A DNA stretch of 64,000 nt from the NCBI RefSeq assembly GCF_019393635.1, contig NC_057861.1, positions 59,752,532 to 59,816,531 on the forward strand, read 5' to 3'. Source of the DNA: Dromiciops gliroides (taxonomy: Eukaryota > Chordata > Mammalia > Microbiotheria > Microbiotheriidae). The notes under the pieces were generated by a model. The model was given only the letters and a program-made list of their open reading frames with translations. It made no database searches and had not been told where the DNA came from. Position 1 is the stretch's first letter; each line of letters opens with the position of its first letter. Both the position numbers and the translations under genes were made by a program. This document shows positions 10,057 through 21,954 of this stretch, piece by piece.

Positions 10057-10737
10057 AATGTGAGATATGATGTGGGGAAAAGAATTCATGAGATTTGGCA
10101 TTTGATTGGATACTGAGGATGAGGGAGAAGGAAGACTCAAAGAGCAGCAGAGGGATACACCTAAGGAGAGCTTCATGAGAACTCCACTAAGGGAGAAGAG
10201 ACTGCCAGTAACAAGGATCTGGGTGTTGATCCTTTACCCCACAGGTTCCCCACACATGAAAGTCTACTCTGCACAGAGACTTTGTCTTTCCAAGAAGAGG
10301 GCACTCACCTGGTTTCAGGAGAATGCTTTTTTGTAACAACTGTTCTTCTTATACCTACTTAGGAAATATTATTTTCCAAAGAAAATGAAATCTGATTTAT
10401 AATCAACAAAGAGCATAACAGCGGGGGATCCTGAGCAAATGTAATGAAAATACTAGCTCCTCAGGGCTACCCCTAGAGCCCAGAGGTGAGTAATGAGGAA
10501 TTATCCCTCTGAGAACCTCAAGGTTCAAGAGGGTGTGAGAGTTGAATGAGGGAGCCCACAAGGAGTATTATATAACTTCAGGAAACTAAGGTCCAGAGAA
10601 GGGAATAGATTATATCATATCTCATAGGGATACACAATTATAGAATTTCAGAATTCGAAGAAATTTCAGAGGCTATATAGCCCAACACTTTCCCTGAACA
10701 AAAATATTTTCCCTGTCATTTCTTTGAAGAACTTAAA
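10057..10737. other. Intergenic stretch, nothing clear
   Basis: A weak MIR-like phrase GGAAACTAAGGTCCAGAGAA lies near 10582-10601. No gene seen. Confidence 0.4.
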
Positions 10738-10860
10738 GGGCAGCTAAGTGGATAGGGAACCAGCCCTGGAATCAGAAGGACCTGAATTCAAACTGAACCT
10801 TAGACACTTGACACTCACTGTGTGACCCTGGGCAAGTCACTTGACCCTGATTGCATTGAG
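10738..10860 (+). mobile_element. CORE-SINE, diverged
   Basis: Starts GGGCAGCTAAGTGGATAGGG and keeps TGTGTGACCCTGGGCAAGTC, but has lost several bases in the head. Confidence 0.8.
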
Positions 10861-12924
10861 GGACAGGGTCGGGGAAAGACCTTCAGTAAGAGGCAGTCCA
10901 TTATCTCCACAAATGCTTTATTTCACTTTTGGTAGCTCTTTTTCTTTTTTTCTAAACCACTGATCTCCTTAATTTCCAAATCCAGTGTCATCTTCTTCTT
11001 TTCTTTTTTAAATAATATTTGCTTTTTTGACAATTACCTGTAAGAAATGTTTTAAGATTCATTAAAAAATTGTATTCCAATATTTTCCTTCTCTTCCTAA
11101 CCTCTCCCCACTTAAGATAAGAAATTTGTTATAGGTTACACATATTCAACCATGCAAAACATATTAGTATACTTGAAATGTGAAAGAATGCACAGAACCA
11201 AAGAGGAAAACATGAAAAAACTAAAGCAAACAATAGTATGCTTCAATCTGCATTCAGACTTCATCAGTTCATTCTCTGGAGGTGGATAATATTTTTTAAC
11301 ATGAGTCCTTTGAAATTGTCTTGGATCATCTTATTGTTGAGAATAGCTAAGTCATTCACAGGTGATCATTGTACAATATTGCTGTTACTGTGTACAATGT
11401 TCTTCTGGTTCTCCTCACTTCACTTTGCATTAGTTTATGTAAGTCTTTTCAGGTTTATCTGAAATCAGCCTACTATTCATTTCTTAGAGCACAATAGTTT
11501 TCCATTATAATCACATATCACAACTTATTCAACTATTCCCCAATCAATAGGCATCCTTTTAATTTCTAATTCTTCACCCTACAAAAAAAGCTACTACTAA
11601 TATTTTTGTACAAATATGTCCTTTTCTATTTTTTATCATCTTTGAGACACAGACCTACTAGTGACATTGCAGGATCAAAGGCTATGCACAGTTTTATAGT
11701 GCTTTGAGCTTAGTTCCAAATTGCTGTCCAGAACAGATGGATTAATCCACAACTCCACCAACAGTGCATTAGTGTCCCATACCCCTCCAGTATTTATTAT
11801 TTTCCTTTTCTGTCATATTAGCCAATCTGAGAGGTGTGAGGTGGTACCTCAGAGTTGTTTTAATTTTAATTTCTCTAATCAATAGTGACTTACAGCATTT
11901 TTATATGACTAAAGATAGCTTTGATTTCTTCATCTGAAAACTGCCTGTTCATATGCTTTGACCATTTATCAGTTGGGGAATGTCCTATATTCTTATAAAT
12001 TTGACTCACTTCTTTATATATTTGAGAAATGAATAAGTATCAGATATACGTACTGTAAAAATTGTTCCCCAGTTTTCTGCTTTCCTTCTAATCTTGTTTG
12101 TATTGGTTTTTCTTTCTGCAAAACCTTTTTAAATTTTAATATAAGAATGATTCATTTTACATTTTAAATCTGGTAATCTTCTCCATCTCTTGTTTGTCAA
12201 AAATTCTTCCTTTTTCCTTAGATGTGACGAGTAAAAATCATTCTTTGCTCTCTTAATTTGCTTATTGTATCACATTTTATATAGCTATCGTGTACCCATT
12301 TTGACCTTGTCTTGGTATATGGGGTAAGATTGTAGGTTATATATAGTTTCTCCCATACTCTTTTCCAGTGTTTCCAGAAGTTTTTGTCAAATAGTGAGTT
12401 ATTATCCCAGAAGCTTGTGTCTTTGAGTTTATCCAACAGTAGACTGCTATGGTCATTTACTATGGTGTCCTGTGTGCCTAACCTATTCCATTGATCCACC
12501 AATCTATTTCTGAGCCAGTACCAAATAGTTTTGATGATTGCCACTTTATAATACAGTTTTAGATATGGCATTGCTAGATTACCTTCCTTCACATTTATTA
12601 TAGTTAATTCCCTTGATATTCTTGACCTTTTGTCCTTCCAGATGAATTTTGTTATGATTTTTATCTAGCTCAATAAAATATTTTTGGTAGTTTGAATACT
12701 TTGGTAGTTTGAATTTTTGGTATGTTTGGCACTGAATAAGGAATTCAAGTCGAGTATTATTGTCCTTTTCATTATATTGGCTTGGCCTTCCCATGAGCAA
12801 TTACTATTTTCCCAACTGTTTAGATCTGACTTTATTTCTGTGCTAAGTGTTTTGTAATTGTGTTCATATAGTTCTTGTGTTTGTCTTGGCATGGAGACTT
12901 TTTTATTTTCAATAGTTATCTTGT

Positions 12925-13075
12925 TTGTTTTGTTTTTTGGTTGGACAATGAGGGTTAAGTGACTTGCCCAAGGTCACACAGCTAGTAAGTGTCAAGTGTC
13001 TAAGGCTGGATTTGAATTTAGGTCCTCCTGAATCCAGGGCTGGTGTTCTATCCACTGCACCACCTAGCTGCCCCC
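12925..13075 (-). mobile_element. CORE-SINE inside L1
   Basis: Full minus-strand SINE body in L1 ORF2, flanked by TTCAATAGTTAT and CTCAAAAGTTAT. Confidence 0.87.
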
Positions 13076-13581
13076 TCAAAAGTTATTTTAAAAGTAATTT
13101 TACTTTCTTTTCTTGCTGGACTTTTTTGTTAATATATAGGAATGCTGATAATTTATGTTTTTTAAAAAAATTTTATATCCTGCAACTTTGTTAGAGTTGT
13201 TACTTTTTTGAACTAGTTTTTCACTTGATTCTCTAGGATTTCCTAAGTATACCATCATATCATCTGCAAAGAGTTAAATTTTGTCTCCCCATTGTCTATT
13301 CTAATTGCTTCAATCTTTTTCTTCTCTTATTGCTGTAGCTAACATTTCTCGTATACTATTGAATAAAAGTGCTTCACCTCTGATCTTACTGGGAAGGATT
13401 TTAGTTTCTTCCCTTTAGATATAGTGCTCACTGTTTTTCTTAGATAAATACTACTTATCATTTTAAGGTAAGCTCCATTTATTCCTATGCTCTCTAGTAT
13501 AATAAAAATGAGTATTGTATTTTGTCAGAAGATTTCTCCTCTGAATCTATTGAGAAAATCATATGATTTCTGTTGATTTTT

Positions 13582-13722
13582 TTTTTTGGTTGGGCAATGA
13601 GGGTTAAGTGACTTGCCCAAGGTCACACAGCTAGTAAGTGTCAAGTGTCTGAGGCCAGATTTGAACTCAGGTCCTCCTGACTCCAGGGACAGTGCTCTAT
13701 CCACTGCGCCACCTAGCTGCCC
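13582..13722 (-). mobile_element. CORE-SINE inside L1
   Basis: Full minus-strand SINE. CTGTTGATTTT at 13570-13580 and 13723-13733 is the target duplication. Confidence 0.9.
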
Positions 13723-14003
13723 CTGTTGATTTTGTTTTTGATCTGGTCAATTATGCTGATGGTTTTCCTTATATTGAACCAGCCCTGAATTCCTAGTATA
13801 AATTCCACCTGGTCATAGTGTATGATCTTTGTGATAAATTGCTGTAATCTCCTTGTGAGTATTTTATTTAAAATTTTTACATCAATATTCATTAGTGAAA
13901 TTGGTCTATTATTTTCTTTCTTTATTTTGGCTCTTCCTGGTATAGGTATCAAAACCATATTTGTGTTGTAGAAAGAATTTGTTAGGACTCCTTTGTCTTG
14001 AGT

Positions 14004-14240
14004 GTTGCCTGCTGCTTCTGCTGCTTGTCAACTGCATTCCCCTTCCACCCCAGTGAGACAGACCTTTGTTGCTGAGCCTCCAAGATATCCTTGTCTGGTA
14101 AGCTTCTTTCCTGATCTTAAATTGATTCTGAGATATTTTTCAAGGTTGTTTGAAGGGGAATTTTGAAGGGCACCAGAGAATTACTGCTTGACTCAATCAT
14201 CTTGAAACTGTTTCAAAAGCTTTAATGCATCTATTGTTTC
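14004..14240 (-). mobile_element. L1 5' UTR piece joined to late ORF2
   Basis: Carries GAGACAGACCTTTGTTGCTG and, at its far end, AATCATCTTGAAACTG, a diverged form of the L1 5' terminus. It is continuous with the L1 at 10990-14003, so that copy has a large internal deletion. Confidence 0.5.
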
Positions 14241-14600
14241 TGTTGATTTTCCTTCTTTTTTCTTTTTTCTCTTTTTTAGAAAACAAACATTCTTTGGGAT
14301 TTTTCTGGCAGAGATTTCAGGGAAAATTTTGGTGATAAAAAGAGACACATCAATAAAAAACTTATTTGGAATGCTTATTGACTTGAATTATCCTGTAAAG
14401 ATATTAAAGGCTGAAAAATTTCATTGGAGTGAGCATTCTATGTGTCCTTTCTTGATGGTCCCAAGCACACAATTCAGCCTAAAGAGCTATGGAGATAGGA
14501 GAGGAGCTAGTTTTTCTCATCTCCTAGTGCTCCATGACCTGTTGTCATTTCTACCTCAGCTAAGTAGCAAAATGATCAGTTGAAGTGAGCTCCCTTAGCA
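14241..14600. other. Intergenic stretch, nothing recognised
   Basis: Contains an 84-codon open frame with no similarity I recognise and no splice signals. Confidence 0.4.
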
Positions 14601-15090
14601 GTACATGAGTGTAAAAAAAGTGATGGGATAGATAGAAACTAATCAGAGAGAATAGAATTAAGAGGCATTGGGAAATGCTTTCTGTAGAAGGTAGAATTTC
14701 AGTTGGGACTAGCTAGGATCCAGGTAAGTCAGGAGATGGAGATGAGGCATGAGGGAGAGTCAGAGACTGTCTGAAATTTGTCTGAAGCCTGTAGGAAGAT
14801 TTTCTGAAGCCAAGAGATGTAGTTTCTTATTCAAGGAATGGCAAGGAGGCCAGTGTCACTGAATCAAAGACTACATCAAAGATGTAATGTAGAAGAAGAC
14901 TAGAAAGGTAGCAGTTGATTCGGTTATGAAAAACGTTTAATGTCAGAGGATTTTCTATTTGATTTTAGAGGTGAAAGGGAGTCATTGGAGTTTGTTGATC
15001 ATGCAGTGACATGGTTGGACCTAAGCTTTAGGAAAATCACTTTTGCAGCTGAATGGAAGATGAACTGCAGTGAACACAGAATCATAGTTA
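14600..15090 (+). repeat. Old interspersed repeat, family not resolved
   Basis: Shows AGAATTAAGAGGCATTGGG, AGGAGGCCAGTGTCACTGAA, TTGGAGTTTGTTGATCATGC and AGGAAAATCACTTTTGCAGC. These phrases recur in the same order in the other copies of the unnamed family. Confidence 0.5.
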
Positions 15091-15817
15091 AGGATTTGTT
15101 ATCCTAATGCAGAAATTTTTATCTTGTTTGTATCCTGGAATCCCTTGGCAGTATGATAAATCATATGACCTTTTTCTCAGTATAATGTGTTTAAATATAT
15201 AAAATAAATGTATAGAGTTATAAAACCATTACATTCTTATACAATTATTAATATATATTTCATAATAAACATTTTATTTGAAGTTTTGAGTTCCAAATGC
15301 TTGACCTCCTTCCCTCCATCCCTCTCCTCTCTCCTCTCCAATGCAATAAACAATCAGATATAGGTTATACATGTGAAATTCTGTAAAACATTACCATATT
15401 AGTAATTTTGTATAAGAAAACTTGAATAAAACAAAGAAATAAAGTGAAAAATCACATGCTTCAGTCTGTGTTCAATCAATATCAGTTCTTTCTTTGGAGA
15501 TGGATAGTATACTTCATTATTAGTCCTTTGGGATTGTCTTGGATCATTGTATTGCTGAGAATAGTTAAGTCATTCACAATTTTTCATGAAACAATATTGT
15601 AATCACTATGCACAATGTTTTTCTGCTTCTATGTACTTCATTATACATCAGTTCATATAAGTCTTTCCAGGCCTTTCTGAAATCAAACTGCTTGTCATTT
15701 TTTTATAGCACATTAATATTCCATTACAACCATATACCACTGCTTGTTTAGCCATTCCCCAATTGATGGGCATTCCTTTGATTTCCAATTCTTAGCCACC
15801 ACAAAAAGAGCTGCTAT

Positions 15818-16853
15818 GAAGATGGCAGAGGAAAGGCAGTGAGCTCCCAAACTCATGACAGGATCGCTCCAAAAAACATCCAAAAAAGGCCATAGGAAAA
15901 TACCCAGAGCAGCAAAACTCACAGAAGAATGTGCTGAAATCATCTTCTAACCAAGAACGGCTTGGAAGGTCAGAAGGAGGGAGCTGTTGTGCTGATACAG
16001 GAGTTGGGCCCAACCCCACAGTCACCCTGACACAGATCCAATCTCAGGAAGTCCTTACCAGAGAAGGAGACACCCAGAGCCTCTGAATCAGCTGAAGCAC
16101 CAGTGTCGTCTGGAACTAAGTTCACAGTCTGGTGAGTGGGCTGAACCCTGGGCAGGGGAGAAACTACAGGGGTCTATGCTGGTGCTAAGGCAGAACTTGG
16201 ATTTTTACACCCCTGCTGAGAACCAGGAGGTAGGCTCAAGTAGAAGTGGCCCAGGTGGGGGAGGGGCACAGGCTTGTCGGAGCTAACAACCACAACACAC
16301 AAAGCTGGTTGATTAGCAAGTTGGTCTGGGGTCATCTAGGACCAGGAAACAGGCTGGGTGAGGAAAGAATCTGATTCTCCTTAAATCATACCACCTGGGC
16401 CTTCTTAAGCTTGGGGTGCTGCAGCCTGGAAACAGTGCCCCACTGTAACGATTGGAATGACGCCACCTGCTGGAGACTTACTGTAGAAGAGTTCCACCCA
16501 TGAAGCGAAGGTTTTTGAGGGCAAGACCAGGAGTCTTTTCTTTGGCGTCAGGAAGTGACGCGGGCTAGTGGGAGGAGGAAGGAAGAGACTGGCTCTTGCT
16601 CTCATTCTGTTTCCTGAGGACGCCGGTGGAGAGGGGAGCTAGAAATGCGCTCTCCCTTTAATAGATAGGAATCTAGGCCTTTCTCTCTCTTTACCAAATT
16701 CTTATTCTCCTTAATAAATGCTTAAAAGTCTAACTCTTGCTAAAGCTTATAATTTATTGGTGACCACTCATTGGATATTTTAGACAGACTAGCTAGAATT
16801 TTAGCCCTTAACACCACTTTAAGGAGCTAAAAGTCTAGTAAAAGAAAGGCAAG
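15818..16853 (+). mobile_element. 5'-UTR-only retrocopy of an L1/HAL1-type element
   Basis: Starts GAAGATGGCAGAGGAAAGG, the 5' terminus also seen at 60550 and 32640 on the other strand. Ends GTAAAAGAAAGGCAAG, exactly where the related copies at 59885 and 31822 begin ORF1 (ATGAGCCAACAG). Perfect flanks AAAAGAGCTGCTAT at 15804-15817 and 16854-16867 show that this piece alone was inserted. A solo LTR at 16444-16813 was added later. Confidence 0.88.
16444..16813 (+). mobile_element. Solo LTR of an endogenous retrovirus
   Basis: A 370-bp element that begins TGTAAC, ends TTAACA and carries AATAAA near 16713. The empty site is known from the sister copies, so the borders and the 4-bp duplication CCAC (16440-16443, 16814-16817) are firm. 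Four-bp duplications fit class I (gamma-like) ERVs. No internal genes remain. It is younger than the retrocopy it sits in. Confidence 0.85.
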
Positions 16854-17409
16854 AAAAGAGCTGCTATAAATATTTTGTACAAATACATCTTTTTCTCATT
16901 TGGGGGATGTCTTTGGGATATAAACCTAGCAGTGGTATTGCTGGATCAAAGGCTATGCAGAGTTTTATAGCCCTTTGGGCATAGTTCCAAATTGCTTTCC
17001 AGAATGGCTGGATCCATTCACAACTCCACCAACAGTAGATTAGCATTCCAGTTTTCCTACATCCTCTCCAACATCCAACATTTTCTATTTTTGTTATATT
17101 TGCCACTCTGATAGGTGTGAGTTAGTACCTCAGAGTTGCTTGAATTTGAATTTCTTAGATCAATAGTGATTTAGAACATTTTTTCATATGAATATAGATT
17201 GTTTTAATTTCTTTGTCTCAAAACAGCCTGTTCATATCCTTTGACCATTTATCAATTGGGGAATGACTTGTATTTTTATAAATTTGACTCAGTTCTCTAT
17301 ATTTTTGAGAAGTGAGGCCTTTATCAGTGATACTTGTTGCAAAAATTCTTTCCTAGTTTTTTGCTTTCCTTATAATTTTGGTTACATTTGTTTTGTTTGT
17401 GCAAAAGCT

Positions 17410-17550
17410 TTTTTTCCCCCAGGGCAATGACATTAAGTGACTTAGCAGGGTAACACAGCTAGTAAATGTCAAGTGTCTGAGGCCAGATTTGAACTCAGGT
17501 CCTCCTGAATTCAGGACTGGTGCTTTATCCACTGTACCACCTATCTGCCA
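17410..17550 (-). mobile_element. CORE-SINE inside L1
   Basis: Minus-strand SINE ending CCACTGTACCACCTATCTGCC. Confidence 0.85.
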
Positions 17551-17565
17551 ATAGATTTAATTATT

Positions 17566-17707
17566 ATTATTTATTTTTCTGGGGCAATGAAGGTTAAGTG
17601 ACTTGGCCAGGGTCACATAGCTAGTAATTATCAAGTGTTTGAGGCTGGATTTGAACTCAGGCCCTCCTTAATTCAGGGCTGGTGCTTTATCCATTGTGCC
17701 ACCTAGT
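17566..17707 (-). mobile_element. CORE-SINE inside L1
   Basis: Second minus-strand SINE 16 bases from the first; sequences differ enough to be separate insertions. Confidence 0.85.
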
Positions 17708-18310
17708 TTATATTTTGTGATGAACTCTATGTCTTCTTTGGTCCTAAGTTCTTTCCCTGTCCATAAATCTGACAGATAAACTATTCCATGTTCCCTTAAT
17801 TTGCTTATGGAATCACCCTTTATGTGTAAATCATGTACCCATTTTGATCTTATTTTAATATACAGTGTGAGATATTGATCTATACCAAGTTTCTGCCATA
17901 CTGTTTTCCAGTTTTCCCAGAAGTTTTTGTCAAATAATGAGTTTTTGTTCCAAAACCTTGTATCTTTGGGTTTATAATATACTAGGTAACCATAGTCATT
18001 TATTACATTATAATTTATCCGTATTCTATTCCGCTCACCTCCAACTCTATTTCTCATTGTTTTGATAATTACTGCTTTGTAATACAGTTTGAGATCTGGT
18101 ACTGCTAGACCACCTTCTTTCACATTTGTTTTTGTTGATTGCCTTGATATCCTTGAGCTTGTGTTCTTTCAGATGAATTTTGTTATTATTTTTCTATCTC
18201 TATAAATATTTTTGACAGTTTGATTGGCATAGCATTAAATAAATAGATTAATTTTTGTAGGATTGTAATTTTTATTATATTGGTGTGGCCTACCCATGAG
18301 CAATTTTTAT

Positions 18311-19706
18311 CCTTACTGTAGCTCCACAGTATTTGAATTCCTTTTTTTCTATCTGCTTGCAATATTTTCTCCTTGACCTGGGATCTTTGGAATTTGGCTA
18401 TAATATTCCTGGAAGTTTTTCTTTTGGGATCTCTTTCAGGAGGTGATCTGTGGATTCTTCCATTTTCTATTTTACCTTCTGCTTCTAGAATATCAAGGCT
18501 ATTTTCCCTGATAATCTCTTGGAAGATGGTGTCTTAACTCTTATTTTGGTCATGGCTTTCAGGTAGTTCAATGATTTTCAAATTATCTCTCCTGGATATA
18601 TTTTCCAGGTCAGCTGTTTTTCCAAGGACATATTTCATATTGCCCTCTATTTTTTTTATTCATTTGGATTTGCTTTACTGTCACTAGCTTCCATTTGTTT
18701 AATCCTAATTCTTAGGCAATAATTTTCTTCAGAGAGCTTTTGTATCTCCTTTCACATTTGGCTTTTCATGCTGTTGACTTTTTTCCCATGACTCTCCTGC
18801 ATTGTTCTCATTTCTCTTTCAGTTCTTTTCTCCATCTCTCTAAATCTTTCTTCTATCTCTCCTACTTTCCCTTCCAAGTCCCTTTTGAGAGCTTCCATGG
18901 CCTGAGACCAATTCATATTTTTCTTGGAAGCTTTGGATGTAAGGGCCCTGAGGTTGCTATCCTCTCCTGAGGATGCACCTCAATCTTCCTTGTCGCTAAA
19001 GAAACTTTTGATAGTTCTCAACTTTTTTTGCTTGCTCATCTTGCTGTCTTTTACTGGACTTTTAATTCCCTCTTACAGTGGGAGCCTACTTCCAAGCTAC
19101 ATTGTGCCAAGTTTCAGAGGGTCCCAGGTGCTTCAGTTTGAGGGAGGGCAGGTTTTTCTCTCACCTGGCCTGTTCTCTGGTTTGAAGATAACCTAAAGCC
19201 AACTTGCTAATTAACCAGCCAGCAGAACTTTTTGTGCTATGGTTCTTAGCTCTGATGAACCTGTGCCCCTCACCCACCTGGGTCTTCCACAGCTCATGAT
19301 TTCTTCTTGGTTCCCTGTTGGGATGGGACAGCTGAATTCCTCCTTAGGTCCCACACAGACCCCTGTATTCTCCCCACCCCATCCTCCAGCCAGCCATTCA
19401 GCCCTCTCACCCGACTGTAAGCTTAGTTCCAGAAGATGCTGGTGCTGCAGCTGATTCAGGGGGCTCAGGGTTAAGTTCCTCTGTTGCAGCATGCCTGGGG
19501 TCTATGTAGGCATGATCTAGTGGTTGGACTCTACTTGCAGCCCACTATGGTCCCCTTTAATCTGTCTTTGGTTAGAAAATAATCTCAGCCCATCTTTTTG
19601 TGGGTTTTTCTGCTTTAGTGGTTCTTTTATTGCTATTTTGGGGGTAACTGTATCAGGAGCTCTCTATGTTTACTGTCTTTCCTCCTCCATCTTGCATCCA
19701 CCCCCT
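18311..19706 (-). mobile_element. L1/HAL1-type 5' UTR and ORF1, broken
   Basis: Minus strand. The 5' terminus near 19706 reads GGATGCAAGATGGAGGAGG. ORF1 starts at about 19040 with MSKQKKLRTIKSFFSDKEDG and continues through the coiled-coil and RNA-binding part to 18311, with frame breaks. It stops within the C-terminal domain and is joined to late ORF2. Confidence 0.8.
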
Positions 19707-19880
19707 CTAGTCTGTTCTAAACTCAGGTTTAACTGTACTACCCAGCTTCCTGGCACTTCAAATGGGTTGATCCAACCAGGTTCTAGCTTCTCTGGACTGT
19801 GTTGGCAGGGAAAGGGGACTTGAGACTGCCATTATTTCTCCCCGTCTTTCATGTACTACTGACAGTGGCTCAGTAATCAC
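19707..19880. other. Flank, possible L3 remnant
   Basis: Only ACAGTGGCTCAGTAATCACA recalls the L3/CR1 region also seen at 42.8-43.1 kb. Confidence 0.3.
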
Positions 19881-20250
19881 ATCAAATAATCATTCAACAA
19901 ACATACATGAAATATCTGCAGTGTGCCAAGTACTTGATAGGTAAAACCTGAGTATACAGTAAGATTGAAACAATCCCTGCCTTCAGGGAGCTCATATTCT
20001 AAGGGAGGAAATTACATATATTAGTAAAAGTAGAATATTAATACTAATTAATTCAATTAATTCAATTGACTTATTAATTGATTTAAAAAGTAATCCCATA
20101 TTATCAGTTCTTTGAGTACCTGAAGATGTGATTGAACTAAGCCAGATAACTTGGATTCACCTGGACTAGGACCCTTGGACAGGTGTTCCTAGTGCCTAGC
20201 ACAGTGCCTGGCACATAGCAAGCACTGAAATAAGAAATGTCCATTGATTG
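19881..20250 (+). mobile_element. MIR3-like SINE followed by a MIR tail
   Basis: CAACAAACATACATGAAATATCTGC and GAGCTCATATTCTAAGGG mark a MIR3-type copy. AGTGCCTGGCACATAGCAAG at about 20202-20221 is a MIR 3' end. Confidence 0.55.
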
Positions 20251-20830
20251 CTTATTAGATTTGGCCCATCATTCTAACCTGAAAAATATACAACTGGGGC
20301 TTTTCTATTCAGCAGAAAAGCAAAGGATACTTGTCTCTGGTTAGTTGAAAGTGTTTCCAACAAAGCAAATTTCAAAGAACTAAAATTCCCCTTTAGAAAA
20401 TTCTTTTCCTCTAGAGTATTGAGTGTAAATTCACAGAGGTGGAGTTGGGGGAAGAAAGGAGGGAGGGGAGAGAGCCATTTATCCTGTTTGTTCCCATCTA
20501 ACAAGCTGCTCAGGGAATTCAGAACCCTGGGAAGTCCTTCCTTCTTCCCTGTGTGCTCTTCCTAAAGTTCCTTATAAAACCTGATCTAATGAGAACTTTA
20601 GCTGTCTCTTCCCTGGAAAGAATGTATTTCATGGACCAGTTCTTAGCCAAGAATTTCGGGGTACAGAAAGCATATGACTGAAGGTCAGGGAGCCTGCTAT
20701 TTTGACAGTTTCTAGCATCAGTAACAACTTCTCCAGTAAGTGCTGACCCCAGGAAGGCTTCATCCATCACTGGTGTTTTGGGGGCATTCATTTATTCCTT
20801 TGTTCGACATGCATTTTTAAGTACTTCCTA
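20251..20830. other. Intergenic stretch, nothing recognised
   Basis: Two minus-strand open frames of 76 and 90 codons lack recognisable similarity or splice signals. Confidence 0.4.
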
Positions 20831-20831
20831 G

Positions 20832-21239
<408 letters not shown>

Positions 21240-21440
21240 GATGATGGCAATAATAATCAAAATCACAACCTTTCTGTAGCACTTAATGGTTGCAAAGTGC
21301 TCTCCTTTCATCATTTCATTTTGTCTAAGCAATGAACCTATGAGAGGAGATGAGGAGGGTAATTTTCCATTTCCAGTATGAGGACACTGAGGCAAAGAGA
21401 ACTGTAATGACTTGCCTAACATAACATAACAATGAATAGC
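21240..21440 (-). mobile_element. MIR
   Basis: GTTGCAAAGTGCTCTCCTTTC and GACACTGAGGCAAAGAGAAC identify an old minus-strand MIR. Confidence 0.65.
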
Positions 21441-21721
21441 AAGCTAGTCAATTTTCTTAAGTTTTTTTAAAAATTAAGGCTCCTTGGTCTTTTTATTTCA
21501 AATACTGCTGCCATTTGTAAATAATTTGTCTCCCATTGAAACTTCCCTTATAACAAAGAAACACACAGAATATAAATGTAATCTCTGGTTGCTGTAAAAG
21601 AGACACATCTTGTTGGAATAAAGAAAAGGAAATGATAATTCTACTATACCCTGTCCTCTTCAGTCCACAACTGTTCTATTGTGCTCAAATCTGGGTGCCC
21701 CATTTGAGAAAGGATGCTATT

Positions 21722-21900
21722 AAGACAAGTTAGGTGGCTCAGTGGATAGAACTCTGGGCCTGGAGTCAGAAAGGCCTGAGTTCAAATTCTGACTTACTAG
21801 CTGTGACCCTGGGTAAGTCTGTTAACCTCTCTATGATATACTGTATTTTTCTCATTTGTAAAATAGGGAATAAAAATAATACCTCCCAGAATTTTCTTTG
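21722..21900 (+). mobile_element. CORE-SINE with MIR-type 3' half
   Basis: Head AGTTAGGTGGCTCAGTGGAT, core TAGCTGTGACCCTGGGTAAG, then TTTTTCTCATTTGTAAAATA and AATAATACCTCCCAG. Confidence 0.75.
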
Positions 21901-21954
21901 ATGTCATGGGAGTACAGACCTATTACTATTACTATTATAGTAATATTACTGCCA

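Larger units (their letters stand above)
10990..14003 (-). mobile_element. L1 LINE, late ORF2 and 3' UTR
   Basis: Minus-strand L1. On that strand 13958-13713 keeps the reverse-transcriptase block with [19 protein letters not shown] and [19 protein letters not shown]. 12592-12218 encodes the L1 ORF2 C-terminal phrases AMPYLKLYYKVAIIKTIWYW and DTSFWDNNSLF. The 3' UTR ends at about 10990. Frames are broken and two SINEs interrupt it. At the 5' side the coding sequence is joined at about 14003 to L1 5' UTR sequence, skipping ORF1 and early ORF2. Confidence 0.88.
15255..18310 (-). mobile_element. L1 LINE, ORF2 C-terminus and 3' UTR, heavily interrupted
   Basis: Minus strand. 18123-17668 encodes MKEGGLAVPDLKLYYKAVII and KPKDTRFWNKNSLFD, and 17106-16864 encodes the very C-terminal NYAQRAIKLCIAFDPAIPLL. 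The 3' end is at about 15255 (AATAAA present on the L1 strand). Interrupted by two SINEs and by a 1-kb insertion at 15818-16853. At 18310 it is joined to L1 5' UTR plus ORF1 sequence. Confidence 0.87.
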
